From positions 1-64,000 of the forward strand of contig CAVYHD010000001.1 of assembly GCA_963768075.1 (NCBI GenBank): a DNA stretch of 64,000 nt, given 5' to 3'. Position numbers and translations under genes: made by a program. The stretch is from QHXW01 sp963768075. Lineage in GTDB: Bacteria; Acidobacteriota; Terriglobia; Bryobacterales; Bryobacteraceae. The notes under the pieces are model-generated. The model was not told where the DNA came from. It saw only the letters and a list, made by a program, of their open reading frames with translations, and did not search any database. Positions 54,670 to 64,000 of this stretch are shown here, piece after piece (position 1 is the stretch's first letter; each line of letters starts with the position of its first letter).

Positions 54670-55455
54670 GTGCTCGCTCATCGCGTCGGGATTCTGCTGT
54701 CCGGTGTTGTTCTCGCGGTCTCCGCCTATGGTCAGCCTACGCCCAGCTCCGCCGAGCTGGACGAGCTCCTGCAGTCGATGCACCGCTACGCGGCGCAGTA
54801 CGTGACGAACCTTCCTAATTTCCTCTGTGTGCAGGTCACTCGGCAGCTCGAGGCTGGCGTGAAATCGGAACACTGGCACAAAGGCGACACGCTGATCTAT
54901 AAGCTGAGCTTCAATCACGGCAGCGAGCGGCGCAGCCTCGATTTGGTCAACGGCAAGCCCGCCGATCCGGCGAAGCGGCACTGGCGCACTCCGTTGGTTA
55001 CCGAAGGGGAATTCGGCCTCTTGCTCAGCCGCGTCCTCGGGCCCAGGGGCGAAGCCTGGTTCACGTGGCGCGGCTGGGAAACTTTGCGCGGAAAGCGCGT
55101 CGCCGTCTTTGACTACTCGGTGGACAAGGAGCACTCGAGTCTCAGCCTCTCGCTCGGCGATCTCGTCAAGGCCTTCGTCCCCTACCATGGCTCTGTCTTC
55201 GCGGATCCGGCGACCGGCGCGGTCTGGCGCATCACCGATGCCGCCACCGAGATTCCCCTTTCCCTGATGACCCGGGAGATCTCCACCACTATCGACTACA
55301 ACGACACATCGATCGGCGACAAGAGTTACCTGCTGCCGGTCGAAGCCGTTGTCTTGCTGCTTCTCGACCGCAAGAAAGTACGCAACGAAATCGAGTTTCA
55401 GGACTACCGCAAGTTCGAAGCCGATTCCTCCATCACGTTCGGCACGGTGGAATAG
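54670..55455 (+). CDS. Exported protein of unknown function
   Basis: 261 residues, start GTG 54670, with a signal peptide (RVGILLSGVVLAVSAYGQ). The mature part begins with a helix (LDELLQSMHRYAAQYVTNLP) and NFLCVQVTRQ. It is then a beta-rich region (VAVFDYSVDKEHSSLSLSL, GAVWRITDAATEIPLSLMTR, DKSYLLPVEAVVLLLLDRKK). I recognise a family often seen in Acidobacteriota genomes but without known role. Follows the previous gene by 1 nt. Confidence 0.7.
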   Translation: MLAHRVGILLSGVVLAVSAYGQPTPSSAELDELLQSMHRYAAQYVTNLPNFLCVQVTRQLEAGVKSEHWHKGDTLIYKLSFNHGSERRSLDLVNGKPADPAKRHWRTPLVTEGEFGLLLSRVLGPRGEAWFTWRGWETLRGKRVAVFDYSVDKEHSSLSLSLGDLVKAFVPYHGSVFADPATGAVWRITDAATEIPLSLMTREISTTIDYNDTSIGDKSYLLPVEAVVLLLLDRKKVRNEIEFQDYRKFEADSSITFGTVE

Positions 55456-55495
55456 CGGCACCGCGCGCGGCTGTACAATGCCTGGGAGGAATTGA

Positions 55496-56702
55496 ATGTT
55501 CACCGCTACCGCCAATCTGATTCTCCCCAGCACGGTCACCGGATCGTTTCCGCGCCCGCGCTGGTTCGACGTCAGCATGTGGGGCCGCCCGCTCGACACC
55601 TGCATGCTCGACGTCCGCTTCCGCGAGAAGTTTCAGGATGCCATGGCGGTGGTGATCAGCGACCAGGAGCGCGCGGGGCTCGACATTCTCACCCACGGCG
55701 ACTTCCACGTGGACGAGGACCTGGCCGGACGCGCCTGGCACCACTATCCCCTGCAGCGCTGGGCGGGCTTCGAAGGCGACTACCTTCAGCCGGAAGAGAC
55801 CACCGCGCCATGGCTTCACTATCCGCCCGGCACACTGCTCAACGAGATCTACACCGGCTGGCGCTGGCCGCACGTGGTGGACAAGATCGAGCATCGGCCG
55901 CTCGACTATCCCAAGCTGTGGCGCATCGCGCAAGGCAAAGACGCGCAAGCCGGTCAAGTTCGGAACCTGCTGCTCGCAGGTGATGGCGCTGTTCCTGGAT
56001 ATCCACACGCCCAAGTACAAGGACAAGCGGCAGGTGATCTGGGACATGGCGGAGGCGATGAACAAGGAACTGCTGGCGCTGCGCGACGCCGGCTGCCGGT
56101 GCATCCAGATCGAAGAGCCGACTTTCCACTTCATGGCGAACACCTTCGGCAAGGACCACGAAGAAGTGAAGTTCATGGTGGATGCGTTCAACCGCGAGGT
56201 CCAGGGGCTGGACGATGTCGAACTGTGGATTCACACCTGCTGGGGCAATCCGAACATGCAGCGCGTGATGGAGGATACCAGCTACGCCAATTCCATCGAG
56301 ATCTATCTGGAGCGATGCCGGGGCGACGTCTGGACGCTCGAAATGAAGGATCGCAACCAGAGGGATCTGGAGCTGTTCGAGCCGTTCAAGCACGATCTCA
56401 AGAAGAAGATCGCCATCGGCGCCGTCAGCCATCGCGCGCTGCAGGCGGACCGGCCGGAAGACGTCGCCGCCGAGATCCGCAAGGCGCTGCAGTACATTCC
56501 GCCGGAGCGCTTGATCGTGTCCAGCGACTGCGGTTTCGGCCGCCAGGGATGCAATCGCGAGATCGCGTTTTACAAGGCGAGCGCCATCGCCCAGGGGGCC
56601 AACATTGTCCGGCGCGAGCTCGGCCTCCCGCCAACTCCCGTGCCGGCCGCCGATCCGGTGCTGCAGATTGACGTGGTGCCGGGGCGGGTAGAACGCGGGT
56701 AG
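55496..56702 (+). CDS. Cobalamin-independent methionine synthase II-like protein (one frameshift)
   Basis: C-terminal-domain-type MetE homologue, about 400 codons, without the N-terminal folate domain of full MetE. STVTGSFPRPRWFDVSMWGR and ILTHGDFHVDEDLAGRAWH open the barrel. One shift near 55945 rejoins SQVMALFLDIHTPKYKDKRQ, GCRCIQIEEPTFHFMANTFG, LWIHTCWGNPNMQRVMED (zinc His/Cys) and IVSSDCGFGRQGCNREIAFY (zinc Cys). The methyl donor for this class is not settled; some use methylated corrinoid proteins or simple methyl-thiols. GGGAGGAA just upstream supports ATG 55496. It is followed by the small-RNA region. Confidence 0.85.
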
Positions 56703-56712
56703 GGTCTTTCCA

Positions 56713-56754
56713 AAAAAAAGCCGGTGAACGCTCGGAGGAGTGCGCCCACCGGCT
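56713..56754 (-). terminator. Intrinsic terminator of the minus-strand small RNA
   Basis: On the minus strand CACCGGC-type arms pair perfectly: GCCGGTG (56754-56748) with CACCGGC (56727-56721), an inner CTC/GAG stem adds stability, and eight U residues (56720-56713) follow at once. It faces away from dnaB and toward the MetE-like gene end. Confidence 0.85.
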
Positions 56755-56898
56755 GGCTCCGCATAAAGCCTGATGCACGGAGCTAGGCCCCGCGCGGCTG
56801 CGGCACCACTCAAACTAAACCGCTATTAAGTGTGACGTGACCCACGCCACGCGGTTACGCGAACCCTTGCCGAAGGCCCGCGCCCAAAATTTCTTGAA
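56713..56898 (-). ncRNA. Putative structured small RNA, about 185 nt
   Basis: The minus strand between the MetE-like gene and dnaB carries an extended -10 promoter (56905-56913), then a region able to form several hairpins, then an intrinsic terminator. Main structure: AACCGC (56858-56853) pairs with GCGGTT (56824-56819), enclosing the stem GTGGCGTG/CACGTCAC (one G-U) with loop GGT. A second hairpin, GCTCCG/CGGAGC near 56783-56757 with an inner CAT/ATG, follows. No open frame fits, and no protein gene lies upstream on this strand. Length and the self-contained promoter/terminator recall 6S RNA, but I could not match 6S, SRP, RNase P or tmRNA signatures, so identity is open. Confidence 0.6.
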
Positions 56899-56904
56899 GC
56901 ACGA

Positions 56905-56913
56905 TTGTAGCAG
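56905..56913 (-). promoter_or_regulatory. Extended -10 promoter of the small RNA
   Basis: Minus-strand TGCTACAAT: TACAAT at 56910-56905 with TG one base upstream, an extended -10 that can work without a good -35, and none is seen at 17-18 nt. The start of transcription would be near 56898. Confidence 0.55.
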
Positions 56914-57272
56914 AAATCAATCATTACTGTTGCGAAATGGTGAAGCTAGCGTCCGTCTCGCGAGCTAACACTGCATAAATTCAGTTGCTTGGGGTAAAGA
57001 TTGCCCGTCTGCAAAGGAGAAGAATTGGCAAAGACGGCCCCGATCGTATAAAACATAATATATGGTCCTTGTTTTTGGGTCGTGTGCATGGCGTGTGGAA
57101 GTCTGTGCAAACTCGTACCGCATACGCGTCTGTCGTGCTCATTCGGTGCGAGTTGCGCGCACCGTGGATTCACACGATCCAATGCCAATTTTGCAGAGCA
57201 TAAGACGAAGAAAGCAATGCCGCAGTTTCAGCTTCTCGTGAAGCCTCTCGGAGGTTAACGTAACAGCTCTCT
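56914..57272. other. Intergenic region before dnaB
   Basis: About 360 nt, AT-richer than the surroundings (for example near 57045-57065). No convincing open frame on either strand and no clear repeat. GGAGG at 57247-57251 is the only ribosome-site-like string, 20 nt before the dnaB ATG, rather far. The region probably holds the dnaB promoter and the upstream part of the small-RNA promoter. Confidence 0.5.
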
Positions 57273-58641
57273 ATGTCTTCTGCCGGCTTAGCTTTGGAGA
57301 AAGGACTGCCCTGCAATCTGGATGCGGAGCGATTCGTCCTCGGCTCCATTTTGATGGACGACTCTCAGTTCGTTCAGGTTGCGGGAGCGCTCGAAGCCGG
57401 CGACTTCAGCCTGGAGAAACATCGCCGCATCTTCCAGAGGATGGGAGAACTCAGCGAGCGTGCCGAGCGCATCGACCGCGTCACCGTTGCGAACGAGCTT
57501 CTCAGTTACAACGAGCTCGAATCCTGCGACGGCCTGACCTACCTGGTATCACTCGACGACGGATTGCCCCACATCTACAATCTCGACAGCTACGTCCGCA
57601 TCGTCAAAGACAAATCCACCCTGCGCCGCATCATTTTCACGTCCCAGCACCTGATGAACCGGTGCCTGGTGGGAGAAGAGGACCCGGAAGAGATCCTGGC
57701 CGGCGCCGAGGAGAGCCTGCTCAAGCTCGGCGATTCGCGCATGAAAACCGGCCTGGCCAGCCCGGCGCAGGTCATCGAAGAGTACCAGGGCGGCCTCAAC
57801 GCTTTTCTCGATCCGAGCAAGCGCATAAAGGGCGTTAGCACCGGGTTACGCCAAGCTCGACGAGAAGACCGGCGGGCTGCACGCGGGCGAGCTGATCATC
57901 CTGGCGGCGCGGCCCTCGATGGGGAAGACGGCGCTGGCCCTCAACATTGCGCAGCACGTGGCCACGCAACTGAACCAGACCGTGGCCATTTTCTCGCTCG
58001 AAATGTCGAAGGAATCGCTGCTGACGCGCATGTTGTGCGCTACCGCTCGCGTCGAAGCCAGCGATTCCGCGCCGGCTACCTGAACCAGGAGGAGCGCCGC
58101 AAGCTTCAGGCCGCGGCTGCGCAACTGGTGGAAGCGCCGCTTGTTCATCGACGACACCGCCGGCGCGAGCCTCATGGAAATGCACGCCAGGCTTCGCCGC
58201 CTGCAGCAGCAGCGCAAGCTCGGTCTAGTCATCGTCGATTATCTCCAGTTGATGAGCGGCCGTGGGCGTTTCGAGAACCGCAACCAGGAAATCAGCACGA
58301 TCTCCCGCGGCATGAAGCTGCTCGCCAAAGAGCTGAACGTTCCCATGCTGGTGCTGTCGCAGTTGAGCCGCGCCCCCGAAACCCGCCAGGGAGACCACCG
58401 CCCGCAGTTGAGCGACCTGCGCGAATCGGGCTCCATCGAGCAGGACGCCGATCTTGTCGCCTTCATCTTTCGCGAAGAGGTCTACAAGCGCGACCGCGAA
58501 GACCTCCATGGTCTGGCTGAGCTCATCGTCGCCAAGCAGCGCAACGGCCCCATCGGCAAGATCGATTTGGTGTTCCTCCATCAACTCACGAAGTTCGAAA
58601 ATCGGGCTGAGGATCTGGGCGACTTGCCGAGCGAGGAGTGA
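57273..58641 (+). CDS. dnaB: Replicative DNA helicase DnaB (three frameshifts)
   Basis: Hexameric helicase of the replication fork. The N-terminal domain reads LPCNLDAERFVLGSILMDD and IDRVTVANELLSYNELES. The RecA-like motor has LAARPSMGKTALALNIAQHV (Walker A), VAIFSLEMSKESLLTRMLCA, VIVDYLQLMSG (Walker B), LSQLSRAPETRQGDHRPQL and DLRESGSIEQDADLVAFIFR (arginine-finger region). Breaks near 57845, 58055 and 58135 split a 456-codon gene of normal size; each is a single base. As an essential gene it indicates sequence error rather than decay. It stands alone after the small-RNA region. Confidence 0.92.
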
Positions 58642-58766
58642 GTCTTCCCTTCGCCGCAAGCCTGGGCACGATGCTAGCCTGGAAGAGGCGCTGGAGATTC
58701 GCGACCACGTGTACCTAAGAAGAACGCCCTGACGTCCTACCAATGACAACGCGTTCGAGGCCCAAA

Positions 58767-59432
58767 ATGCAGCGAACATTTAGAGCCATTTTCCTGACAC
58801 TCTGTCCGTTCACATTCCGCCTTTTCGCTCAAGCTCCGTCGGTTCCCTATGCGCAGTATTTCGGTCCCGATTTCGACAATGTTCACGTGGAGCAGTCTTA
58901 CTCCGGCTCCTACCAGTCGATTCGAAAGGTCGATTTCCGGGACCTCAAGCTGGTCGTGTTCGACCAAAAAGGCAAGCGGGACACCGTGCTGCTATTCAAG
59001 AATGGCGGTCGCAAATGGAAAGACAAGGGGGATGTTAACGAGGCGAGCCTCGAAGGTGTGGCCTACCTCACTCCTATCGGCGCATCTGGTCCGGAGTATG
59101 CTCTCGCGATGTTCCATTGGATTTCGATCGCCGGAGAAACCAACACCGATGGGTACGCGCAGGTGTTCCGGCTCGCCGGCCACGCACTCCAGGCCATTCA
59201 GCAAATTAGGTGGAATGAGCAGTTCGATACGAAGGAGAAGTATAATTTCGACGCAAAAACCAACACTCTGATCGCACGCTCCGCCCACTACCTCTCGGGA
59301 GACGCGCACTGTTGTATTTCAGCGATGGATATTTTCACGCTGCACTGGGACGGCAGCGCTTTTGTGCAGACTGCAGTCACCACCGAGCTCTCGGACTACG
59401 GTAAGAAGGAAGGAAAAACGCTTCCTCGGTGA
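58767..59432 (+). CDS. Exported protein of unknown function
   Basis: About 221 residues. ATG 58767 gives a signal peptide (MQRTFRAIFLTLCPFTFRLF, cleavage after AQA); the frame opens at 58743. The mature part is mostly beta (YSGSYQSIRKVDFRDLKLVV, LLFKNGGRKWKDKGDV, YALAMFHWISIAGETNTDGY). A Cys pair occurs in SGDAHCCISAMDIFTLHW. No family recognised. It converges with the TPR gene, 12 nt apart. Confidence 0.7.
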   Translation: MQRTFRAIFLTLCPFTFRLFAQAPSVPYAQYFGPDFDNVHVEQSYSGSYQSIRKVDFRDLKLVVFDQKGKRDTVLLFKNGGRKWKDKGDVNEASLEGVAYLTPIGASGPEYALAMFHWISIAGETNTDGYAQVFRLAGHALQAIQQIRWNEQFDTKEKYNFDAKTNTLIARSAHYLSGDAHCCISAMDIFTLHWDGSAFVQTAVTTELSDYGKKEGKTLPR

Positions 59433-59444
59433 GAGCCAGGCCTC

Positions 59445-61140
59445 TTATTGGCCGGGCTCGAAGTAGGTCTCCGCCAACTCGGGTTTGGCTTCCACGGCCT
59501 TGCGCCAGCAGATGCGGGCCTCTTCTTCCTGGCCCATCGACTTGCGTACGTGGCCCAAGTTGAGGAGCGCTTCGGCGAACTGCGGTTGCTGCGCCAGTGC
59601 CTGCTCGTAGTATTTCGCGGCTTCCTGCATGTCGTTCTTCTTTTGCGAGATCAGGCCGGCGTTGTAGAACAGCTCGGCGCTGCGCTCACCCAAGTCGAGG
59701 AGCCGCTTGTGGAGTGAGAACGCCCCGTTGTAGTCCTGCTGCGCGAGCGACAGGGCAGCCAGGCCCCGCAGTGCGTCCACTGATTCCGGCCGCAGCGTCA
59801 GCACATCCTCGAACGCTTTGCGCGCCGATTTGGAATCGTCCATCTTCCAGTAAGCGATGCCGGCGTTGAGACGCGCTTCGGGCCAATCCTTGCGCTTCTT
59901 GAGGCAGCCTTCGAAGGCTTCAATGCTGGCCTTATAATCGCCGCGCTGCAACCGCAGGTAGCCCATGCGGAACTGCGCGTCATCCCATTCCGGATCTTTC
60001 TCGGGGATTTGTCGAATAGAGCTTCTCGGCCTGGTCGTAATTACCCTGCTGCTCGAGTACCAGAGCCAGGTTCCAGAGCACGGCGGGGAGATTCGCATCA
60101 AGCCCCATGGCGCGCTCGTAGGCGTCGCGGGCGCGATCCAGAGCGCCGGTCTCCTGAAACGTCACACCCAGATTGAGGTGCGCCTGCGCGGATTCCGGAC
60201 GGATCTCGGTGGCGCGGGAGTAAGCTTGCGTAGCGTCCTGATAATTGCCCGTCTTCTGATAGGCCACGCCCAGGTTGAACCAGTTCTCGAAACTATCGGG
60301 TACCAGATCGACCAGCTTTGCGCAGAATTTGGCGGCAGCTTCGTAGTCCGCGCTGGCGAAAGCTGAGGTCGCAAGGCCCGCGAGCGCCGCCTGGGAAATC
60401 GGGCGCAGGGTAAGCAGTCTTTCAGAATATTCGCGGACGGCGTCGTAGTCTTTGCGCGCGATTTCGAGCGCCACCATGTTTGCCAGCGACTCTTCCGATC
60501 GCGGATTGCGCTCGAGTAGCTTGGTGTAGAGGTCGGCGGCTTCCTGTAACCGCCCTGCCTGTTGCAGAGCGACGGCCTTGCCGAAGAGCACTTCCGGCTG
60601 TTCGGGCTGCTGGCTGAGGTGCTGGTCGAACGCTTCAAGCGCCTGCTCGGAATTTTCCAGGTGCAACAAGCAGATGCCCAGACCCAGTTGCGCTTCCGAA
60701 TTGCCAGGGGCGATTTGGAGAGCCTTGCGGAAGTTGGATGCCGCTTCGTCCCAGCGTCCCAGCTTTTCCAGGCAGACCGCCAGCTTGAAGTAGCCGCTGC
60801 GATGGTGCGGTTCAAGTTCCACCAGGTGCGAGTACGCTTCCACGCCTTCCTGGTAGCGCTGCAGCTCGTAAAGGATGTGGCCCATGGCCGAGAAGATGGC
60901 GGGCTTGTTTTCGCCGCGCTCCACCGCACGGCGCAGCTCGCGCAGCGCCTCTTCGGCTTTGCCTTCCAGGTGCAGAGAAACAGCCGTGGCGAGAGATCGG
61001 GAGCGGCCTCCCTTATCGTCTGCATCACCCGATCCGTTGACGATCTTTGCCGGGCTCGCTTTCGCCGACGCAGCCTTGCTGACCACAGACAGACGTGGGG
61101 AAGCTCCAATCTCCACCGGGTTGCGATTCACTGAGCTCAT
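59445..61140 (-). CDS. Long TPR-repeat protein (one frameshift)
   Basis: About 565 codons with some fourteen TPR units, such as AEEALRELRRAVERGENKPA, YKLAVCLEKLGRWDEAASNF-like and AIEAFEGCLKKRKDWPEARL. One base break near 60012 separates the first 386 codons (EKLYSTNP) from the rest (KIPEKDPEWDDAQFRMGYLR). No signal peptide: MSSVNRNPVEIGASPRLSVV is a hydrophilic start. A cytoplasmic scaffold is likely; partner unknown. It lies downstream of the large zinc-ribbon/membrane protein on the same strand with a 62-nt gap, so the two may be in one operon. Confidence 0.82.
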
Positions 61141-61202
61141 TGACTCTCTCTCTTTCTCTCCCGTTCGATCAATCTTTCATGCCGCCGTGCCCTCTTCCCC
61201 GG

Positions 61203-64000
61203 CTACGACTCCTTCGGCACCAGAATCGAACACAGCTTGCCTAAGAAATCGCTGTTCTTGGTAACCTTCAGCCAGTACACGCGAGCCTTCTCGCTGCCTT
61301 CGCTGAAGAGCCCAACCCCACCGGACTTGAGGCGGTCGTCGCTCCACGAATCCACCACTTGTCCCTCGATCGAGGTCAGGAACCGGTTGCCCTTCACATC
61401 GACTGAGACGCGATAGGGCCGGTTGTTGTGCATCATGACTTGCAGCGGCGTTTCGCCGTGTGATTCCCTCTTGCCATCGACAACCGCGTATCGGACTAGC
61501 GCCACCAGGGGCCGCGGACCGGGTTCGGTAACCGCCAGCTTCATGGCATAGTAGTTCTGCTCGTCCTCGGCGCGGAATACCCAGCCGACACTCTTGCGCT
61601 CTATCTGCGCCAGGAATTCGACCTTGTAATCCGACATGTCGTGCGAGGGCTTATACAACGCCAGATGGCCTGGGCGGACGAAGCCTTCTTTGTCATATGC
61701 CCACGTCTTGGCGAAACCCTTGCCTTCCCAGCTCGCGAGACCAGCGTGGAAGTTGTCGTTTAGCTCGTAAACCGCGCGACGTTGGATGGTCAGGCGAATC
61801 AGATCGCCCGGACGCATCGTGATTCCGTCGGTTTTGATACTGGAGCTGCCGAACCACAGGAACGACGCCAGCATCAAACCCGCCGCCATTCCCTTCATGT
61901 AGCTTGGCACGGTGAACCTCTTGGCCGGACGAGCCTCGTTGATGGAGAGGACGTTGGACGGCTGCTCGTTGTAGCTGGTCGTCTCAAATACAGTGACCGT
62001 CCTGGGTTCAGGTACGGTGACTTGAAGCGCCAGCGGGTACTCTTCGTAATGCGATTGCGGCAGGTAGAGTTCGAACTGAGGCTCCATGCACCCGAAGTGC
62101 CGGGGTGATTGCTCCTCAGGGTTGCGCGGCCACACATTGACCTTTTTCAGTTGGTCGGCACTGAACCCTGCCGGTGCCAGGTCGATAGCCGGAACTTCAA
62201 GGTTGGCGGTCTCTAAAGCTTCGGCGCTATCGCCGATCGACGCCTGGTTGCTGAACGCGCCCACCGGCGCAACGGTCTCGGTCGCAGCGGGCTCGAACAC
62301 CAGGTCGCTAGTGCCGGCTCCGATCTCCGGCATGGCCAGAGGAGCCGGCGCGACGAGCGCTTTGGCAATGATGGGCCGGGCTACCGACTCCGCCACTACC
62401 GGTTCCGCGGCGAAGAATTCCGGACCGTGCTTCAGGCGCACAGCGCGATCGGGCAGGCTGATCGCCACCCGGCCGCTCAAGTTCTTGGCGCCATTGCGCA
62501 ACAGCGTCGGCGCTGGCGCGGCGTCGAACTCGGTGTCGAATTTCGGTTCGGCGAGGGAGGCGCTCAGGTCCAGCGAGCTGGCGGGCAGCACCGATTCAAG
62601 TGCCATCGGGAACCAACTCGTGCTCCGCAGCAACAGCGTCTCAGCGATCTTGGTCTGCGGCCCGAAAGCGTCCACCTGCTCCGGTGTTACGTCCAGCGGA
62701 TCATCGGCCATCAGATCCGGTGCGCCCGCTTTCACAAGGATGCCCGGCAGCAGCAAGTCAAAGGTGGCTGCGTCAAAGATGGCGACTTCGTCGCTCACTG
62801 GCGTGATGGCCCGGTTCTGCACCTGCGGCCCAAGGTTCTCGGCTGCCAGGAGCGCGCCGGCGAGAATCTCCAGGTCGCCTGTTTCCACCGCGATTTCGGG
62901 CACCATCACATCGAACGCCGATGCGTTGAAAATGGCGGCCTCATCGCTCAATGGCGCGGACGCCCCTTCGCGCGCTGCCGGAAATGGAATGACCATGGCG
63001 GGCGCCACGGCCGGACCGGCTGCCTCGCTCTGCTGGCGGTAGTCCATGCCCGCGGCTTCGAATTGCCAGGCCAACGGCGACGGGATCGAGGCCGTAGCTG
63101 GCCGTGTGCTGCGGAATCTCTCGATGGCGGCCGCGCAGTCGGCCGCGGGAAGCATGGCCATCGAGGACCGCGTGGGAGCCAGGCTGACAGGAATCTGCCA
63201 GCTCATTGGATCTTCCAACCAGATTTGTCCGCCGGACTGGACCGCCACTTCCGGCAGCGCCTCGATGCTCTCCGCCAGCGCAATGCTGGAATAGGCTTGC
63301 ACCGGGAAGAACTCGACGCGTCCCGCTCCCGACGGACCAGCGACGGCCGTGTGCAGAGCTTTGGTTGTGGTGGCAACCGGCTGGATCTGCGGGGCGAGAC
63401 TTCCACTGACCGGAAGCACCGCCTCTAATAAGGGATCGGGAACGTGTACGTAAACGTGGTTGAGTTCGTCGAAGACCGCGGGGCTCGAGGTCCATCGCTG
63501 GGAAGACTGGATATTACGCGGCCGCGGGCTAATCCCGGCTGGTCGATCCAACATTGCGACGGTGGCGGCACCGTGATTCTGCTCGAAGCGCAGGCGCAGA
63601 CTGTCGATGCTCAAGACATTCGGAGCGATCGCGATCACAGTTCCCGCACCGGCCCGCGCGGCGATTTTCACTGGCGCCGGCGCCAGCGGCGCAAAGGACT
63701 GGGACGTGGCGGCGAATGACGGGCGGGCGCTAGCATGGGCGAAATCTGGCATCGCGGGAGGAGCCGGCTTCTCACAAGGCGTGCTCACACCGTGTCGCAT
63801 CACCACGGGTTCCTGCACGCGCGGCTTCTCAAACTGGAAGCCGGCGATTCCACCCGGGCGGGGCTTCCCGGCAATCTTCGGAAGATGCTCGAGCGCTTTG
63901 CGTACGCGCTCGTGGTAGCGCTGGCGATGGTCGCGGCTGCAGAAGTCCTCATCGAAGAGTCCTCGCAACGGCCACAAATTTTTCCCGCAATACTGGCAGC
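61203..64000 (-). CDS. Large zinc-ribbon, membrane-anchored protein (partial at the window end)
   Basis: At least 930 residues; the frame stays open to the last base, so the true start is outside. The visible N-terminus holds a zinc-ribbon-like CQYCGK and FCSRDHRQRYHERVRKALEH. A very long low-complexity region follows, rich in Ala, Pro, Val and acidic residues (residues 80-640), with repeat-like phrases such as VSDEVAIFDAATFDLLLPGI and LSDEAAIFNASAFDVMVPEI. A membrane helix is near residue 690 (GMAAGLMLASFLWFGSS). The C-terminal 200 residues are beta-sandwich-like (DNFHAGLASWEGKGFAKTWA, VGWVFRAEDEQNYYAMKLAV), resembling concanavalin/DUF1080-type domains. Role unknown; topology suggests a cytoplasmic N-terminus and an outer lectin-like end. 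Confidence 0.75.
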   Translation of the reverse strand, partial: CQYCGKNLWPLRGLFDEDFCSRDHRQRYHERVRKALEHLPKIAGKPRPGGIAGFQFEKPRVQEPVVMRHGVSTPCEKPAPPAMPDFAHASARPSFAATSQSFAPLAPAPVKIAARAGAGTVIAIAPNVLSIDSLRLRFEQNHGAATVAMLDRPAGISPRPRNIQSSQRWTSSPAVFDELNHVYVHVPDPLLEAVLPVSGSLAPQIQPVATTTKALHTAVAGPSGAGRVEFFPVQAYSSIALAESIEALPEVAVQSGGQIWLEDPMSWQIPVSLAPTRSSMAMLPAADCAAAIERFRSTRPATASIPSPLAWQFEAAGMDYRQQSEAAGPAVAPAMVIPFPAAREGASAPLSDEAAIFNASAFDVMVPEIAVETGDLEILAGALLAAENLGPQVQNRAITPVSDEVAIFDAATFDLLLPGILVKAGAPDLMADDPLDVTPEQVDAFGPQTKIAETLLLRSTSWFPMALESVLPASSLDLSASLAEPKFDTEFDAAPAPTLLRNGAKNLSGRVAISLPDRAVRLKHGPEFFAAEPVVAESVARPIIAKALVAPAPLAMPEIGAGTSDLVFEPAATETVAPVGAFSNQASIGDSAEALETANLEVPAIDLAPAGFSADQLKKVNVWPRNPEEQSPRHFGCMEPQFELYLPQSHYEEYPLALQVTVPEPRTVTVFETTSYNEQPSNVLSINEARPAKRFTVPSYMKGMAAGLMLASFLWFGSSSIKTDGITMRPGDLIRLTIQRRAVYELNDNFHAGLASWEGKGFAKTWAYDKEGFVRPGHLALYKPSHDMSDYKVEFLAQIERKSVGWVFRAEDEQNYYAMKLAVTEPGPRPLVALVRYAVVDGKRESHGETPLQVMMHNNRPYRVSVDVKGNRFLTSIEGQVVDSWSDDRLKSGGVGLFSEGSEKARVYWLKVTKNSDFLGKLCSILVPKES

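Noticed and set aside
56721..56754. Terminator of the MetE-like gene on the plus strand
   Set aside because: The hairpin has no T tract after it on the plus strand; the run of A before it is the U tract of the minus strand.
56985..57203. 72-codon plus-strand frame in the dnaB upstream region
   Set aside because: No ribosome site, no conserved-looking composition, and it spans the AT-rich promoter region.
62086..63428. Long plus-strand open frames (over 300 codons) inside the large zinc-ribbon gene
   Set aside because: Antisense shadows of the Ala/Val-rich region; no motif, no ribosome site.

Overview
The window looks like chromosomal DNA of a Gram-negative soil bacterium of the Acidobacteriota, probably Solibacter/Bryobacter-like. 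This is an inference from high GC, many tetratricopeptide (TPR) proteins including a winged-helix/TolB-like/TPR regulator, a BlaI plus M56-TonB pair, MacB-type transport genes and several exported proteins of acidobacterial flavour. No rRNA, tRNA, CRISPR array, prophage or complete insertion sequence was seen.

Layout. 0-5 kb: a partial glutamine-amidotransferase-like gene with an in-frame TGA at the catalytic cysteine and a hairpin right behind it (a probable selenoprotein), a deacetylase-type amidohydrolase and two TPR proteins. 5-13.6 kb: galE, enoyl-CoA hydratase, an ECF sigma factor with a membrane partner, a lipid-linked-sugar glycosyltransferase, a YprB-like nuclease, an M20 peptidase and a secreted amidohydrolase. 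13.6-23.3 kb: a surface-polysaccharide cluster (Wzt-like ATPase, methyltransferase, five glycosyltransferases), followed by alr. 24.4-29.5 kb, minus strand: a signalling operon of two response regulators, a porin, a cupredoxin-like protein and a histidine kinase. 29.6-32.4 kb: an SH3-like lipoprotein, a MerR-TPR protein and an RND pump remnant. 32.4-33 kb: a fluoride riboswitch with crcB. 33.2-37.9 kb: an iron-uptake operon (FTR1 fused to DUF2318, two MacB-like permeases, an ABC ATPase fused to a DtxR-like iron repressor). 38-43.5 kb: ada, guaB, a biotin carboxylase with its biotin carrier, and a DnaC-like ATPase. 43.5-52.9 kb: a secreted glycosidase-like protein, hicBA, an adaptor/ATPase pair, a receiver-HATPase protein facing a STAS protein, and BlaI with M56-TonB. 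53-64 kb: a ketosynthase, exported proteins, a MetE-like methyltransferase, a probable small RNA with its own promoter and terminator, dnaB, a long TPR protein and a large zinc-ribbon/membrane protein cut by the window end.

Reading quality. About 20 genes carry single-base frameshifts, clustered at 0.6-4, 14-23, 39-43 and 57-58 kb. They include guaB, the biotin carboxylase gene and dnaB, which cannot all be dead, so most are probably sequencing or assembly indels. I give the full reconstructed span of each such gene and list the breaks.

The signals most worth following are the TGA-coded amidotransferase, the ABC ATPase-DtxR fusion in the iron operon, the minus-strand small RNA before dnaB, and the crcB riboswitch with its competing hairpin.
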